From positions 5,022,001-5,086,000 of the forward strand of contig NZ_PDJK01000002.1 of the NCBI RefSeq assembly GCF_002564045.1: a stretch of 64,000 nucleotides of DNA, read 5' to 3'. This DNA is from Amycolatopsis sulphurea. GTDB taxonomy: Bacteria > Actinomycetota > Actinomycetes > Mycobacteriales > Pseudonocardiaceae. The notes under the pieces were generated by a model. It was not told the DNA's origin. It did not search any database and was given only the letters and a program-made list of their open reading frames with translations. Shown piece after piece: positions 23,876 through 30,747 of this stretch; position 1 is the stretch's first letter; each line of letters begins with the position of its first letter. The position numbers and the translations under genes are program-made.

Positions 23876-25806
23876 CCGGCCACGAGGGGTGGGAGGCGGC
23901 CAATGGGCGGTTCCTGGCCGCTTCCCTGGAGTGGCTGCGTCTCGTGCTTCGGGCTCACCTCGAATCGCGGGAGTCCACTGTGGACATCCCGGCGGACAAG
24001 GTGACCGCGGCCGCGCGGGAGGTGGCGGATGCGGAGGAGATCAGCCCGCCGCCCGCGCTGGCGGTCCTGGCCGCCCGGCTGGGGTTGTCGCGGTTCGAGC
24101 GGGACACCCTGCTGCTGTGCGCGGCAGTCGAGCTGGATCCCTCGATCGCGACGTTGTGCGCGCGGGCACACGGCGACGAGCGGATGGCCTATCCGACGTT
24201 CGCCCTCGCGCTGGCCGCGTTGCCGGATCCGGCGTGGGAAGCCGTTTCCCCGTACGGGGGCCTTCGGTTCTGGCGGCTCGTCGACGAGCCGCCGCAGGGC
24301 GTGGTGTCCACGGCACTGCGCGCGGACGAGCGTGTGATCAACTACGTGAAGGGCCTCGGTCACCTCGACCACCGGCTGACCCCGCTGGTGACCCGGCTCC
24401 CGCCGGATGCGGAACGCGGGCTGCCGCCGTCCCAGCAGGAGCTTGCCGACCAGGTCGTCCGGCACTGGCAGGCGGGGACCGGCACCGGTGCGGTGGTGCA
24501 ACTGGCCGGTGCGGCCGACGCAGCGAAGCAGCTCGTGACGGCAGAGGCGGCCGCGGCCTGCGGGCTGCTCGCGTACCGGATCCCCGCGTCGCTGCTGCCC
24601 GCGCGGCCCGCTGAACTCGACCAGGTGGCCAGGCTGTGGCAGCGGGAAGCGATGCTGTTGCCGCTGGCGCTGTATCTCGACGTCGAAGCGACCGGCGAAG
24701 ACGGTGCGGCGTCACCGGTCGCTGGGTTCCTTGACCGGGTCACCTGCCCGGTGGTCGTGGCCACGCGGGAGATCCGGGCGGACCTGGCTCATCGGTCCCT
24801 CGTGCTCGACGCGTGCCCGCCGACGCCAGCCGAACGGGCGGCGGCCTGGCGTGGCGCACTCGGTCCCGGAGCGGACATCGACGGGCTCGCCGCCCAGTTC
24901 GCGCTGGAGGTTCCGGCGATCGCGGAAGTGGCTGCAGAGGCGGGCGGCGATCCGGCCGTGGCGTGGCGGGCCTGCCGTGCCCGGACCCGGCCGCAGCTGG
25001 CCTCGCTCGCCGAGCGGCTGGAGCCGAAAGCCGGCTGGGACGACATCGTGCTGACCGAACCGGCCCGGCGGCAGCTGGGCGAGATCGCCGCCCAGGTACG
25101 GCAGCGGAGCACGGTGTTCCACGAATGGGGTTTCGGCGAGCGGATCACCCGTGGTCTGGGCCTGAGCGCGTTGTTCGCCGGGCCGAGCGGCACCGGGAAG
25201 ACGATGGCGGCCGAGGTGCTGGCCAAGCAGCTCGCGCTGGATCTGTACCGGGTCGATCTTTCCGCGGTGGTGAGCAAGTACATCGGCGAGACGGAGAAGA
25301 ACCTGCGCCGGCTGTTCGATGCGGCGGAGGGGGTGATCCTGCTCTTCGACGAGGCCGACGCGATGTTCGGCAAGCGCAGCGAGGTCCGCGACGCGCACGA
25401 CCGCTACGCCAACATCGAGATCAGCTATCTGCTGCAGCGCATGGAATCGCATCCGGGGCTGGCGATACTGACCACGAACCTGCGCACCGCGCTGGACAGC
25501 GCTTTCCTGCGGCGGCTGCGGTTCGTCGTCGAGTTCGCCTTCCCCGGCCCTTCGGAACGGGAATCGATGTGGCGCCGGGCCTTCCCGGCGAAGGCGCCGC
25601 ATACCGGACTGGATTTCGACCGGCTGGCACGGCTGCCGGTCAGCGGCGGCATGACCCGCAACATCGCGCTCAACGCGGCGTTCCTGGCCGCCGCGGACCG
25701 CGCGCCGATCACCATGCAGACCGTGCTGGATGCGGCCCGGAACGAGTTCCGCAAGCTCGAACTTCCGGTCAGGGAAAGGGATTTCACCTGGGAGGGGGCA
25801 GGATGA
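23872..25806 (+). CDS. AAA+ ATPase of contractile injection system (Afp15/Pvc15-like)
   Basis: A 644-residue protein. The N-terminal ~400 residues hold a winged-helix/ATPase-like segment (LARLGLSRFERDTLLLCAA-like) common in this family. The C-terminal AAA+ module has Walker A GPSGTGKT (about residues 437-444), Walker B ILLFDEADAMFGKRSEV (about 489-505), sensor 1 in LAILTTNLRTALD, and arginine fingers in FLRRLRF. In Afp and PVC the ATPase is needed for cargo loading or particle assembly and is not part of the final particle. ATG 23872 overlaps the DUF4255 stop. It is coupled to the small gene at 25803. Confidence 0.9.
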   Translation: MTGHEGWEAANGRFLAASLEWLRLVLRAHLESRESTVDIPADKVTAAAREVADAEEISPPPALAVLAARLGLSRFERDTLLLCAAVELDPSIATLCARAHGDERMAYPTFALALAALPDPAWEAVSPYGGLRFWRLVDEPPQGVVSTALRADERVINYVKGLGHLDHRLTPLVTRLPPDAERGLPPSQQELADQVVRHWQAGTGTGAVVQLAGAADAAKQLVTAEAAAACGLLAYRIPASLLPARPAELDQVARLWQREAMLLPLALYLDVEATGEDGAASPVAGFLDRVTCPVVVATREIRADLAHRSLVLDACPPTPAERAAAWRGALGPGADIDGLAAQFALEVPAIAEVAAEAGGDPAVAWRACRARTRPQLASLAERLEPKAGWDDIVLTEPARRQLGEIAAQVRQRSTVFHEWGFGERITRGLGLSALFAGPSGTGKTMAAEVLAKQLALDLYRVDLSAVVSKYIGETEKNLRRLFDAAEGVILLFDEADAMFGKRSEVRDAHDRYANIEISYLLQRMESHPGLAILTTNLRTALDSAFLRRLRFVVEFAFPGPSERESMWRRAFPAKAPHTGLDFDRLARLPVSGGMTRNIALNAAFLAAADRAPITMQTVLDAARNEFRKLELPVRERDFTWEGAG

Positions 25807-26072
25807 CCATCGAGGTGCACATCGACCGCATAGTGCTGGACGGCCTCGAAGTGCCGCCGGGACAGTCCCGTGCGCTCGGCGAGGCAGTGCGGGCCGAACT
25901 CGCCCGGCTGCTCGGCGAGGCACCCCGCGGGACCTGGCGGGCGTCGCGGCATGCACGGCGGATCGACGTACCCGGACTGCGGCTTGGCGGGCACCACACG
26001 GTGTCCTCACTCGGCGAAGAGATCGCCCGGTGCCTCGGCACCGGCCTCAATGCCCCCGGAGGTGCCCGATGA
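25803..26072 (+). CDS. Small conserved CIS-associated protein
   Basis: An 89-residue protein (MTIEVHIDRIVLDGLEVPPG, GEAVRAELARLL, LGEEIARCLG). The start overlaps the ATPase stop and its own stop overlaps the following DUF4157 start, both as ATGA, so the three are translationally coupled. The opening strand HIDRIVLDGL followed by two amphipathic helices occurs in short proteins at this position in other eCIS loci, next to DUF4157 genes. It could be an adaptor or chaperone for the cargo protein that follows, but that is inference from position only. Confidence 0.65.
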   Translation: MTIEVHIDRIVLDGLEVPPGQSRALGEAVRAELARLLGEAPRGTWRASRHARRIDVPGLRLGGHHTVSSLGEEIARCLGTGLNAPGGAR

Positions 26073-27310
26073 TGGTTCTTCCCGGACCACGCGAAGCGGC
26101 GCAGCCGATGGCGCCGCCGATCGTGCGTGCGGTGGTGCAGACCCCCGGCATGCCGCTGGATCCGGCAGTACAGCCGTTCGCGGCGGAACGCCCCGGCTGG
26201 GACTTCAGCCGGGTCCGGGTGCACACCGACGCGCAGGCTGCGGAGTCCGCCGAAGCGGTGCAGGCCAAGGCTTACACGGTCGGACGGCACATCGTGTTCG
26301 GACCGGGGCAGTACCGTCCGGAGACCGCGGCCGGCCGGAACCTGCTCCGGCACGAACTCGGGCATGTCCGCCAGCAGCGGTCGGTCGCTGACGCGCTGCC
26401 GTCGCGGCTGCCGCTGTCCGACCCGGGGGAGCGAGCCGAACGCGAGGCGTCGACCGGTGACGTTCACGAGCACGGGCAGCCGCGGGTTCAGCGAGAGCTG
26501 GCGGCGTATGCCAAGCCGCACACGGAGTACGCCCCGGGCAGCCTTTACGGCACGGCGAACCAGTCGGTCACCTCGACCGCGGACGCGCCGGGCATCCAGA
26601 CCGCTCTCGCGCCGCTGATCGCCGCCCACAAGGTCGGCACCCGGACGGTCGGCGACGTCACCTATTTCTTCTCCCAGGGCGCCGCCGTCGCCGATGTCGA
26701 AGCCGCGCTGAACACGGCGGGGTACGTCAAGGCCAAGGACATGGCGGCCGCGCTCCTCTCCGAACACCAGGCATTCCTGTATGTCAAAGGCGAGGTCACC
26801 CGGATGTCGTCGCTGTTCGGCACGACGGAAGTGGGCCGCCGCAGCGAGAACCTCGCCCCGCGCGCGGCGCGGCCGCTCACCGAGGCCGAGCGGGTGGAGG
26901 CCCGGAAGGTGTTCGCCGGTTCGCTGAACCTGGACCGGATCACCCTGACCGAGGGGCAGCTCACCGCGATCGGCGGCTACGCGCGCACGCTGCCGGACTC
27001 GATCAACTTCCCGTCCGGCAGCGCGACCGGCAGCGGGTTCATGCCGTGGCTCATCCACGAGCTGACCCACACCTGGCAGTACCAGCACGGATACAGCGTG
27101 CTCAGGACCGGTTACCACGCGGTCGTCAGCACCTACGACTACGGCGGCGACGCCGAGCTGACCGCGCGGACGGCCCGGGGCCAGGGCTTCACCAGCTTCA
27201 ACACCGAACAGCAGGGGGACATCCTGCAGGAGTACTACCGGCGGCTGGTGACGCCGGGCCGCGGGCCGCTGGCGCCGTTCCTGCCCTACCTCAAGGAGGT
27301 GCAGCGGTGA
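26069..27310 (+). CDS. DUF4157 protein with second HExxH motif, candidate metalloprotease effector
   Basis: A 413-residue protein. Residues ~25-105 are the DUF4157 domain (AERPGWDFSRVRVHTDAQAA, AKAYTVGRHIVFGPG, H95ELGH99 with VRQQ). Residues ~140-413 form a separate domain with a second zincin-like motif, WLIHELTHTWQYQHG (H330, E331, H334), followed by ELTARTARGQGF and a late QQGDILQEYYRRL glutamate that could be the third ligand. It sits inside the structural operon, coupled to a tiny upstream gene and to the tube-initiator gene downstream (GTGA). This is the expected place for a loaded cargo protein. Proteolysis is inferred from the motif; the region could also be a non-catalytic zinc fold. 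Confidence 0.75.
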   Translation: MMVLPGPREAAQPMAPPIVRAVVQTPGMPLDPAVQPFAAERPGWDFSRVRVHTDAQAAESAEAVQAKAYTVGRHIVFGPGQYRPETAAGRNLLRHELGHVRQQRSVADALPSRLPLSDPGERAEREASTGDVHEHGQPRVQRELAAYAKPHTEYAPGSLYGTANQSVTSTADAPGIQTALAPLIAAHKVGTRTVGDVTYFFSQGAAVADVEAALNTAGYVKAKDMAAALLSEHQAFLYVKGEVTRMSSLFGTTEVGRRSENLAPRAARPLTEAERVEARKVFAGSLNLDRITLTEGQLTAIGGYARTLPDSINFPSGSATGSGFMPWLIHELTHTWQYQHGYSVLRTGYHAVVSTYDYGGDAELTARTARGQGFTSFNTEQQGDILQEYYRRLVTPGRGPLAPFLPYLKEVQR

Positions 27311-27936
27311 GCACGTTCCCGCAGAGTCTCAACCCCGTCCGCGGCGGCTTCGTGCTGATCGATCTCGCGACCGGGAAGCCGAAGACCATTCCGTTCCAGT
27401 ACAACCCGGACACGCTGACCCGCACGCTGCAGCCGCAGGGCATCGGCAACGAACCGGGGGATCGGCTGGAAGCGTTGCGGCTCAAGGGACCGCCGCACGA
27501 GACCTACAAGTTCGACGCCGAATTCGACGCGGCCGCCGAGCCGGAGCGGTTTCCGGACGGCCTGTTCCCGCTCCTCTGCGCGCTGGAACGGAGCATCTCG
27601 CCGACCTACGACCAGCTGTGGTCGGAGAACGACGACGCGGGCAAGGGATTGCTGGAGATCGCGCCGGCCGAGGCACCGCTGACCGTGCTGGTCCTCGGGC
27701 CACGGCGGGTCGTGCCGGTCCGCATCACCGAATTCAGCGTCACCGAGGAGGCTTTCGACGCTTCGCTCAACCCGATCCGGGCGAAGGTCTCGGTCGGGGT
27801 GCGGGTGCTCACCGTGGACGACCTCGGGTACCTGCACAAGGGCGGTGGGCTCTACCTGACCCACCTGCAGCAGAAGGAGCGGTTCGCGGCCGCGGTCGAC
27901 CATCCGGTGACCGACGTCGGCGTGCCCCGGATCTGA
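27307..27936 (+). CDS. CIS tube-initiator protein (Afp7/Pvc7 N-terminal-like)
   Basis: A 209-residue protein. GFVLIDLATGKPKTIPFQYN and PDTLTRTLQPQGIG followed by GPPHETYKFDAEFDAA are the conserved beginning of the CIS tube protein family (Afp7, T4 gp48/54-like), which forms the first ring between hub and tube. VLVLGPRRVVPVRITEFSVT and GVRVLTVDDLGY complete the beta-barrel. Afp7 usually carries a C-terminal LysM domain; here that part is absent and a separate LysM-like gene follows at 28073, so the protein appears to be split. The start is GTG overlapping the upstream stop. Confidence 0.85.
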   Translation: MSTFPQSLNPVRGGFVLIDLATGKPKTIPFQYNPDTLTRTLQPQGIGNEPGDRLEALRLKGPPHETYKFDAEFDAAAEPERFPDGLFPLLCALERSISPTYDQLWSENDDAGKGLLEIAPAEAPLTVLVLGPRRVVPVRITEFSVTEEAFDASLNPIRAKVSVGVRVLTVDDLGYLHKGGGLYLTHLQQKERFAAAVDHPVTDVGVPRI

Positions 27937-27955
27937 GGAGGCGGTTACTACCAGG

Positions 27956-28010
27956 GCTGTGAAGGGTCCCTTGAGGGACTCTGAGTCCGTGAAGGTGCCC
28001 TTCACAGCCT
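27956..28010. repeat. Palindromic repeat, diverged copy 4, inside the CIS operon
   Basis: Two inverted units (TGTGAAGGGTCCCTTGAG and CGTGAAGGTGCCCTTCAC) around GGACTCTGAGTC. Both arms carry substitutions but the hairpin potential survives. It occupies the 136-base gap between the tube-initiator and LysM genes, the longest gap in the structural operon. Confidence 0.8.
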
Positions 28011-28072
28011 TCGGCAGGGCGCCGGCCACGTACCGGCACCGGCATCGGAGTACAGAATCCAAGGAGCCTGCC

Positions 28073-28390
28073 ATGTTCTCCACCACCAGCCGCTACTACG
28101 ACCTCGCGACCGAGGTCCACGAGCTGCCGGACGAGCGTCAGGTCCGCTACGCCGGCCGCCGCCTGCTGCCCCATCCCGAAGACCTGGCGCAGCTCGGTGA
28201 ACACGTCGTCGGCCCGCGGGACAGGCTCGACCGGATCGCCGGGCAGGTGTTCGGCGACGCGGAACAGTACTGGCGCATCGCGGATGCGAACCGCGCGATG
28301 GACCCGGACGAACTGACCGCCGAGCCCGGCCGCCGGTTGCGGATCACCCTGCCGCCAGGCGTCGCGGGAGGAGGGATAGCGCGTGGCTAA
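28073..28390 (+). CDS. LysM-like CIS baseplate protein
   Basis: A 105-residue protein starting MFSTTSRYYDLATEVHELPD. Its second half, RDRLDRIAGQVFGDAEQYWR then IADANRAMDPDEL and GRRLRITLP, has the beta-alpha-alpha-beta layout of a LysM domain. In Afp and PVC the equivalent LysM is fused to Afp7; here it is encoded alone. It probably binds within the baseplate to hold the hub, not peptidoglycan. AAGGAG precedes the ATG by eight bases. Its stop overlaps the hub gene start. Confidence 0.75.
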   Translation: MFSTTSRYYDLATEVHELPDERQVRYAGRRLLPHPEDLAQLGEHVVGPRDRLDRIAGQVFGDAEQYWRIADANRAMDPDELTAEPGRRLRITLPPGVAGGGIARG

Positions 28391-29507
28391 GAGTTTCCAG
28401 CTGTTGCTGATGATGGGCAAGGTGGTGGCCTTGCCGGTACCCCAGCCATTGGTGGACGCGCTGCAGTCGGTGCAGATCACCTCCGCGGCCGGCGGGCCGA
28501 GCGGCTTCCAGCTCACCTTCGCGGTGAGCCGGGGCTCGGTCATCACCAAGACGCTGCTGCCGTTCGCGCTGCTCGATCCGCCGACGCGGGTGGTACTCGC
28601 GACGATCATCGGTGGGTCCCTCGAAGTGCTGATGGACGGCGTGGTCACCCGGCAGGAGATGAGCCCGGGTGACGCGCCGGGTTCGAGCACGCTGACGGTC
28701 ACCGGCGAAGACCTGACGGCGCTGATGGACCTGCGCCACGAACAGCAGTCCTACCCGGGCCAGCCGATCTACGTCCAGGTGCTGCGGATCCTGGCGGGGT
28801 ACGCGCAGTATGGCATCGCCCCGGCGGCGATCCCGCCGAAGTTCGTCGAGCCGTACCTGCCGGAGGACAACTATCTGGCGCAGGCGGGCACCGATCTGTC
28901 CTATCTCCGGGCGCTCGCGCGCAAGGCCGGCTACGCGTTCTACCTGGAACCCGGGCCGCTGCCCGGGGCGAGTGCCGCGTACTGGGGTCCGGAGGTGCGG
29001 ACCGGGAAGCGACAGCCGGCGCTCACCGTGGACTCCGGCCCGGCGACGAACGTGGAATCGATGTCCTTCGGCTTCGACGGGATGGCCCGGACCCAGTTCA
29101 CCATCCGGAAGGAGGAGCCGACCACGAAGATCGGCATTTCCATTCCGGTGCCGAACCTCTCGCTGCTGCGCCCGCCGCTGGCGTCGCGGCCCGCGGTGGC
29201 GCTCAAGGAGCAACCGCTGCCGGACCTGGCCGGCCTCTCCGCACTGGAGATCCTGCTGAAGGGCCTGAGCCGGACCGAAGCGGCCTCCGACGCGGTGACC
29301 GGGCAGGGCAAGCTCGACGTCCTGCGCTACGGCCACGTGCTCAAGGCCCGGCGCCTGGTCGGCGTGCGCGGCGCGGGGCTCGACTACGACGGCACCTACT
29401 ACGTGACGCGCGTGACGCACGAGATCAAGCGCGGCGAGTACACCCAGAGTTTCAGCCTGACCCGGGACGCCTTCGTCCCCTTTCCTCCACAGCGGGTGGA
29501 CGTATGA
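28383..29507 (+). CDS. CIS baseplate hub protein (gp27/VgrG N-terminal-like)
   Basis: A 374-residue protein of the phage late control D/VgrG N-terminal superfamily. VDALQSVQITSAAGGPSGFQ, FALLDPPTRVVLATIIGG, LMDGVVTRQEM, LTALMDL, and ILAGYAQYGIAP then DNYLAQAGTDLSYLRALARK are typical of hub domains that form the central trimer below the tube. In Afp8 the hub and spike are fused; here the spike is a separate gene overlapping at 29504. The start is GTG 28383, overlapping the LysM stop. Confidence 0.85.
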   Translation: MAKSFQLLLMMGKVVALPVPQPLVDALQSVQITSAAGGPSGFQLTFAVSRGSVITKTLLPFALLDPPTRVVLATIIGGSLEVLMDGVVTRQEMSPGDAPGSSTLTVTGEDLTALMDLRHEQQSYPGQPIYVQVLRILAGYAQYGIAPAAIPPKFVEPYLPEDNYLAQAGTDLSYLRALARKAGYAFYLEPGPLPGASAAYWGPEVRTGKRQPALTVDSGPATNVESMSFGFDGMARTQFTIRKEEPTTKIGISIPVPNLSLLRPPLASRPAVALKEQPLPDLAGLSALEILLKGLSRTEAASDAVTGQGKLDVLRYGHVLKARRLVGVRGAGLDYDGTYYVTRVTHEIKRGEYTQSFSLTRDAFVPFPPQRVDV

Positions 29508-30040
29508 CAAGCGATGGCAACAGGTTCGACGGCACCTATCAGGGCGTCGTAGTGTCCAATGTGGACCCAATCGGGCTGGACCGGCTGCTGGTCCGGATCG
29601 GCGACGTGCTTGGCGACGAACCGGTGTGGGCGAGCGCCAGCACCGCGGCGCCGAGCATGAACGTGGTGCCGCTGATCAATTCGGGCGTGTGGGTCGAGTT
29701 CCAGGACGGCGACCTCAGCCGCGCGGTGTGGACCGGCTTCCGCCGGGACGTGCGCCAGGAGGGGCCACCGGTCGCGAACAGCATCCTGCCCGGGGTCCCG
29801 CAGATCGTGCTCGGCACACCGCAGCCCGCGGTGGGCACGCTGCCGCAGAACTATCTGCTGATCACCGAGCAGCCCGGCCCGACCGGCGGTATCCAGCTGC
29901 AGATCCAGGGTCCGGCCGGGCCCTGCATCAAGCTCAACGAGACCGGGATCGAGCTGTCCTGCGGCCCCGGGCTCGCGTCGATCCGGCTGACCGGGACCTC
30001 GGTCGTGATCAACAACGGCACGTTCATCATTCCGAAGTAG
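29504..30040 (+). CDS. CIS spike protein (gp5/VgrG C-terminal-like)
   Basis: A 178-residue protein with an N-terminal OB-fold (FDGTYQGVVVSNVDPIGLDR, VRIGDVLGDEPVWASAST, GVWVEFQDGDLSRAVWTGF) and a C-terminal beta-helix of short repeating strands (IQLQIQGPAGPCIKLNETGI, ASIRLTGTSVVINNGTF). This is the shaft of the central needle, a trimer below the hub. The ATG overlaps the hub gene stop (ATGA). Hub and spike being separate polypeptides differs from VgrG, PVC and Afp. Confidence 0.85.
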   Translation: MTSDGNRFDGTYQGVVVSNVDPIGLDRLLVRIGDVLGDEPVWASASTAAPSMNVVPLINSGVWVEFQDGDLSRAVWTGFRRDVRQEGPPVANSILPGVPQIVLGTPQPAVGTLPQNYLLITEQPGPTGGIQLQIQGPAGPCIKLNETGIELSCGPGLASIRLTGTSVVINNGTFIIPK

Positions 30041-30055
30041 GAGGGGGGATCGCCG

Positions 30056-30382
30056 ATGCCGGGCTTCGTGCTGCACGCCGGCATGTCCATGAACTGCCCG
30101 CACCAGGGCGTCATGGTGCCGAAGCCGGCCGGTCCGCCGCCGGCGCTGGTGGAGGGGATGCCGGTGCTGACCGCGAAGGACCAGCTGACCATCGTCGGCT
30201 GCACCGCGGCCCCGTCGTGCGTCAGCGTGCAGTGGAACAACATGTCCCTCGAACTGGGCTACGCCACGCCGGTGCTGGTGCAGTCGAAACCGGGGGGACA
30301 GGGCGACGGGACGTGCGTCGGTTCGCAGAGTCCCGGCCCGCCGATCATCCTCGCCATGCAGCCGTTCGTGTTCGGGAGGTGA
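30056..30382 (+). CDS. PAAR-like spike tip protein
   Basis: A 108-residue protein: MPGFVLHAGMSMNCPHQGVM, GMPVLTAKDQLTIVGCTAAP, CVSVQWNNMSLELG and GPPIILAMQPFVFG. The HQG segment plus Cys residues at about 14, 49 and 55 could ligate a metal at the sharpened tip. This matches tip proteins that sit between the spike and gp25 genes in other CIS. It seals the spike. It lies 15 bases after the spike gene with GGAGG upstream. Confidence 0.75.
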   Translation: MPGFVLHAGMSMNCPHQGVMVPKPAGPPPALVEGMPVLTAKDQLTIVGCTAAPSCVSVQWNNMSLELGYATPVLVQSKPGGQGDGTCVGSQSPGPPIILAMQPFVFGR

Positions 30383-30387
30383 CCGCG

Positions 30388-30747
30388 GTGGACTTCGATT
30401 TCCCGTTCCACATCGGAGAACGCGGCCGGACCGCGGACACCGGATACGCCGATCACGTGCGCGACCTGATCGAGCAGCTGCTGTTCACCACGCCGGGTGA
30501 GCGCGTGATGCGTCCCGATTTCGGGGTGGGACTGCTGGATCTGGTGTTCGAGCCGAACAGCCCGGAGCTGGCCGCCGCCTTGCAGGTCTCCGCGGAGGCC
30601 GCGCTGACGCGCTGGCTCGGTGATCTGATCAAAGTGGACACACTGGTGGTCACCGCCGAGGATGCCACGTTGCGGATCGAGATCGCGTACGTGCTCCTCG
30701 CGACCGGTGAGCGCCGGCAGGACGTGCTCGAAGGGACGGCCGCATGA
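30388..30747 (+). CDS. gp25-like baseplate wedge protein (Afp9-like)
   Basis: A 119-residue gp25/lysozyme-fold wedge protein: FDFPFHIGERGRTADTGYAD, VRDLIEQLLFTTPGERVMRP, DFGVGLLDLVFEPNSPEL. The ERVMRPDFG segment is the family hallmark. gp25 locks the sheath start to the baseplate core. GTG 30388 has GGGAGG eight bases before it; a GTG at 30379 overlapping the tip gene stop is an alternative start. Its stop overlaps the next gene. Confidence 0.88.
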   Translation: MDFDFPFHIGERGRTADTGYADHVRDLIEQLLFTTPGERVMRPDFGVGLLDLVFEPNSPELAAALQVSAEAALTRWLGDLIKVDTLVVTAEDATLRIEIAYVLLATGERRQDVLEGTAA

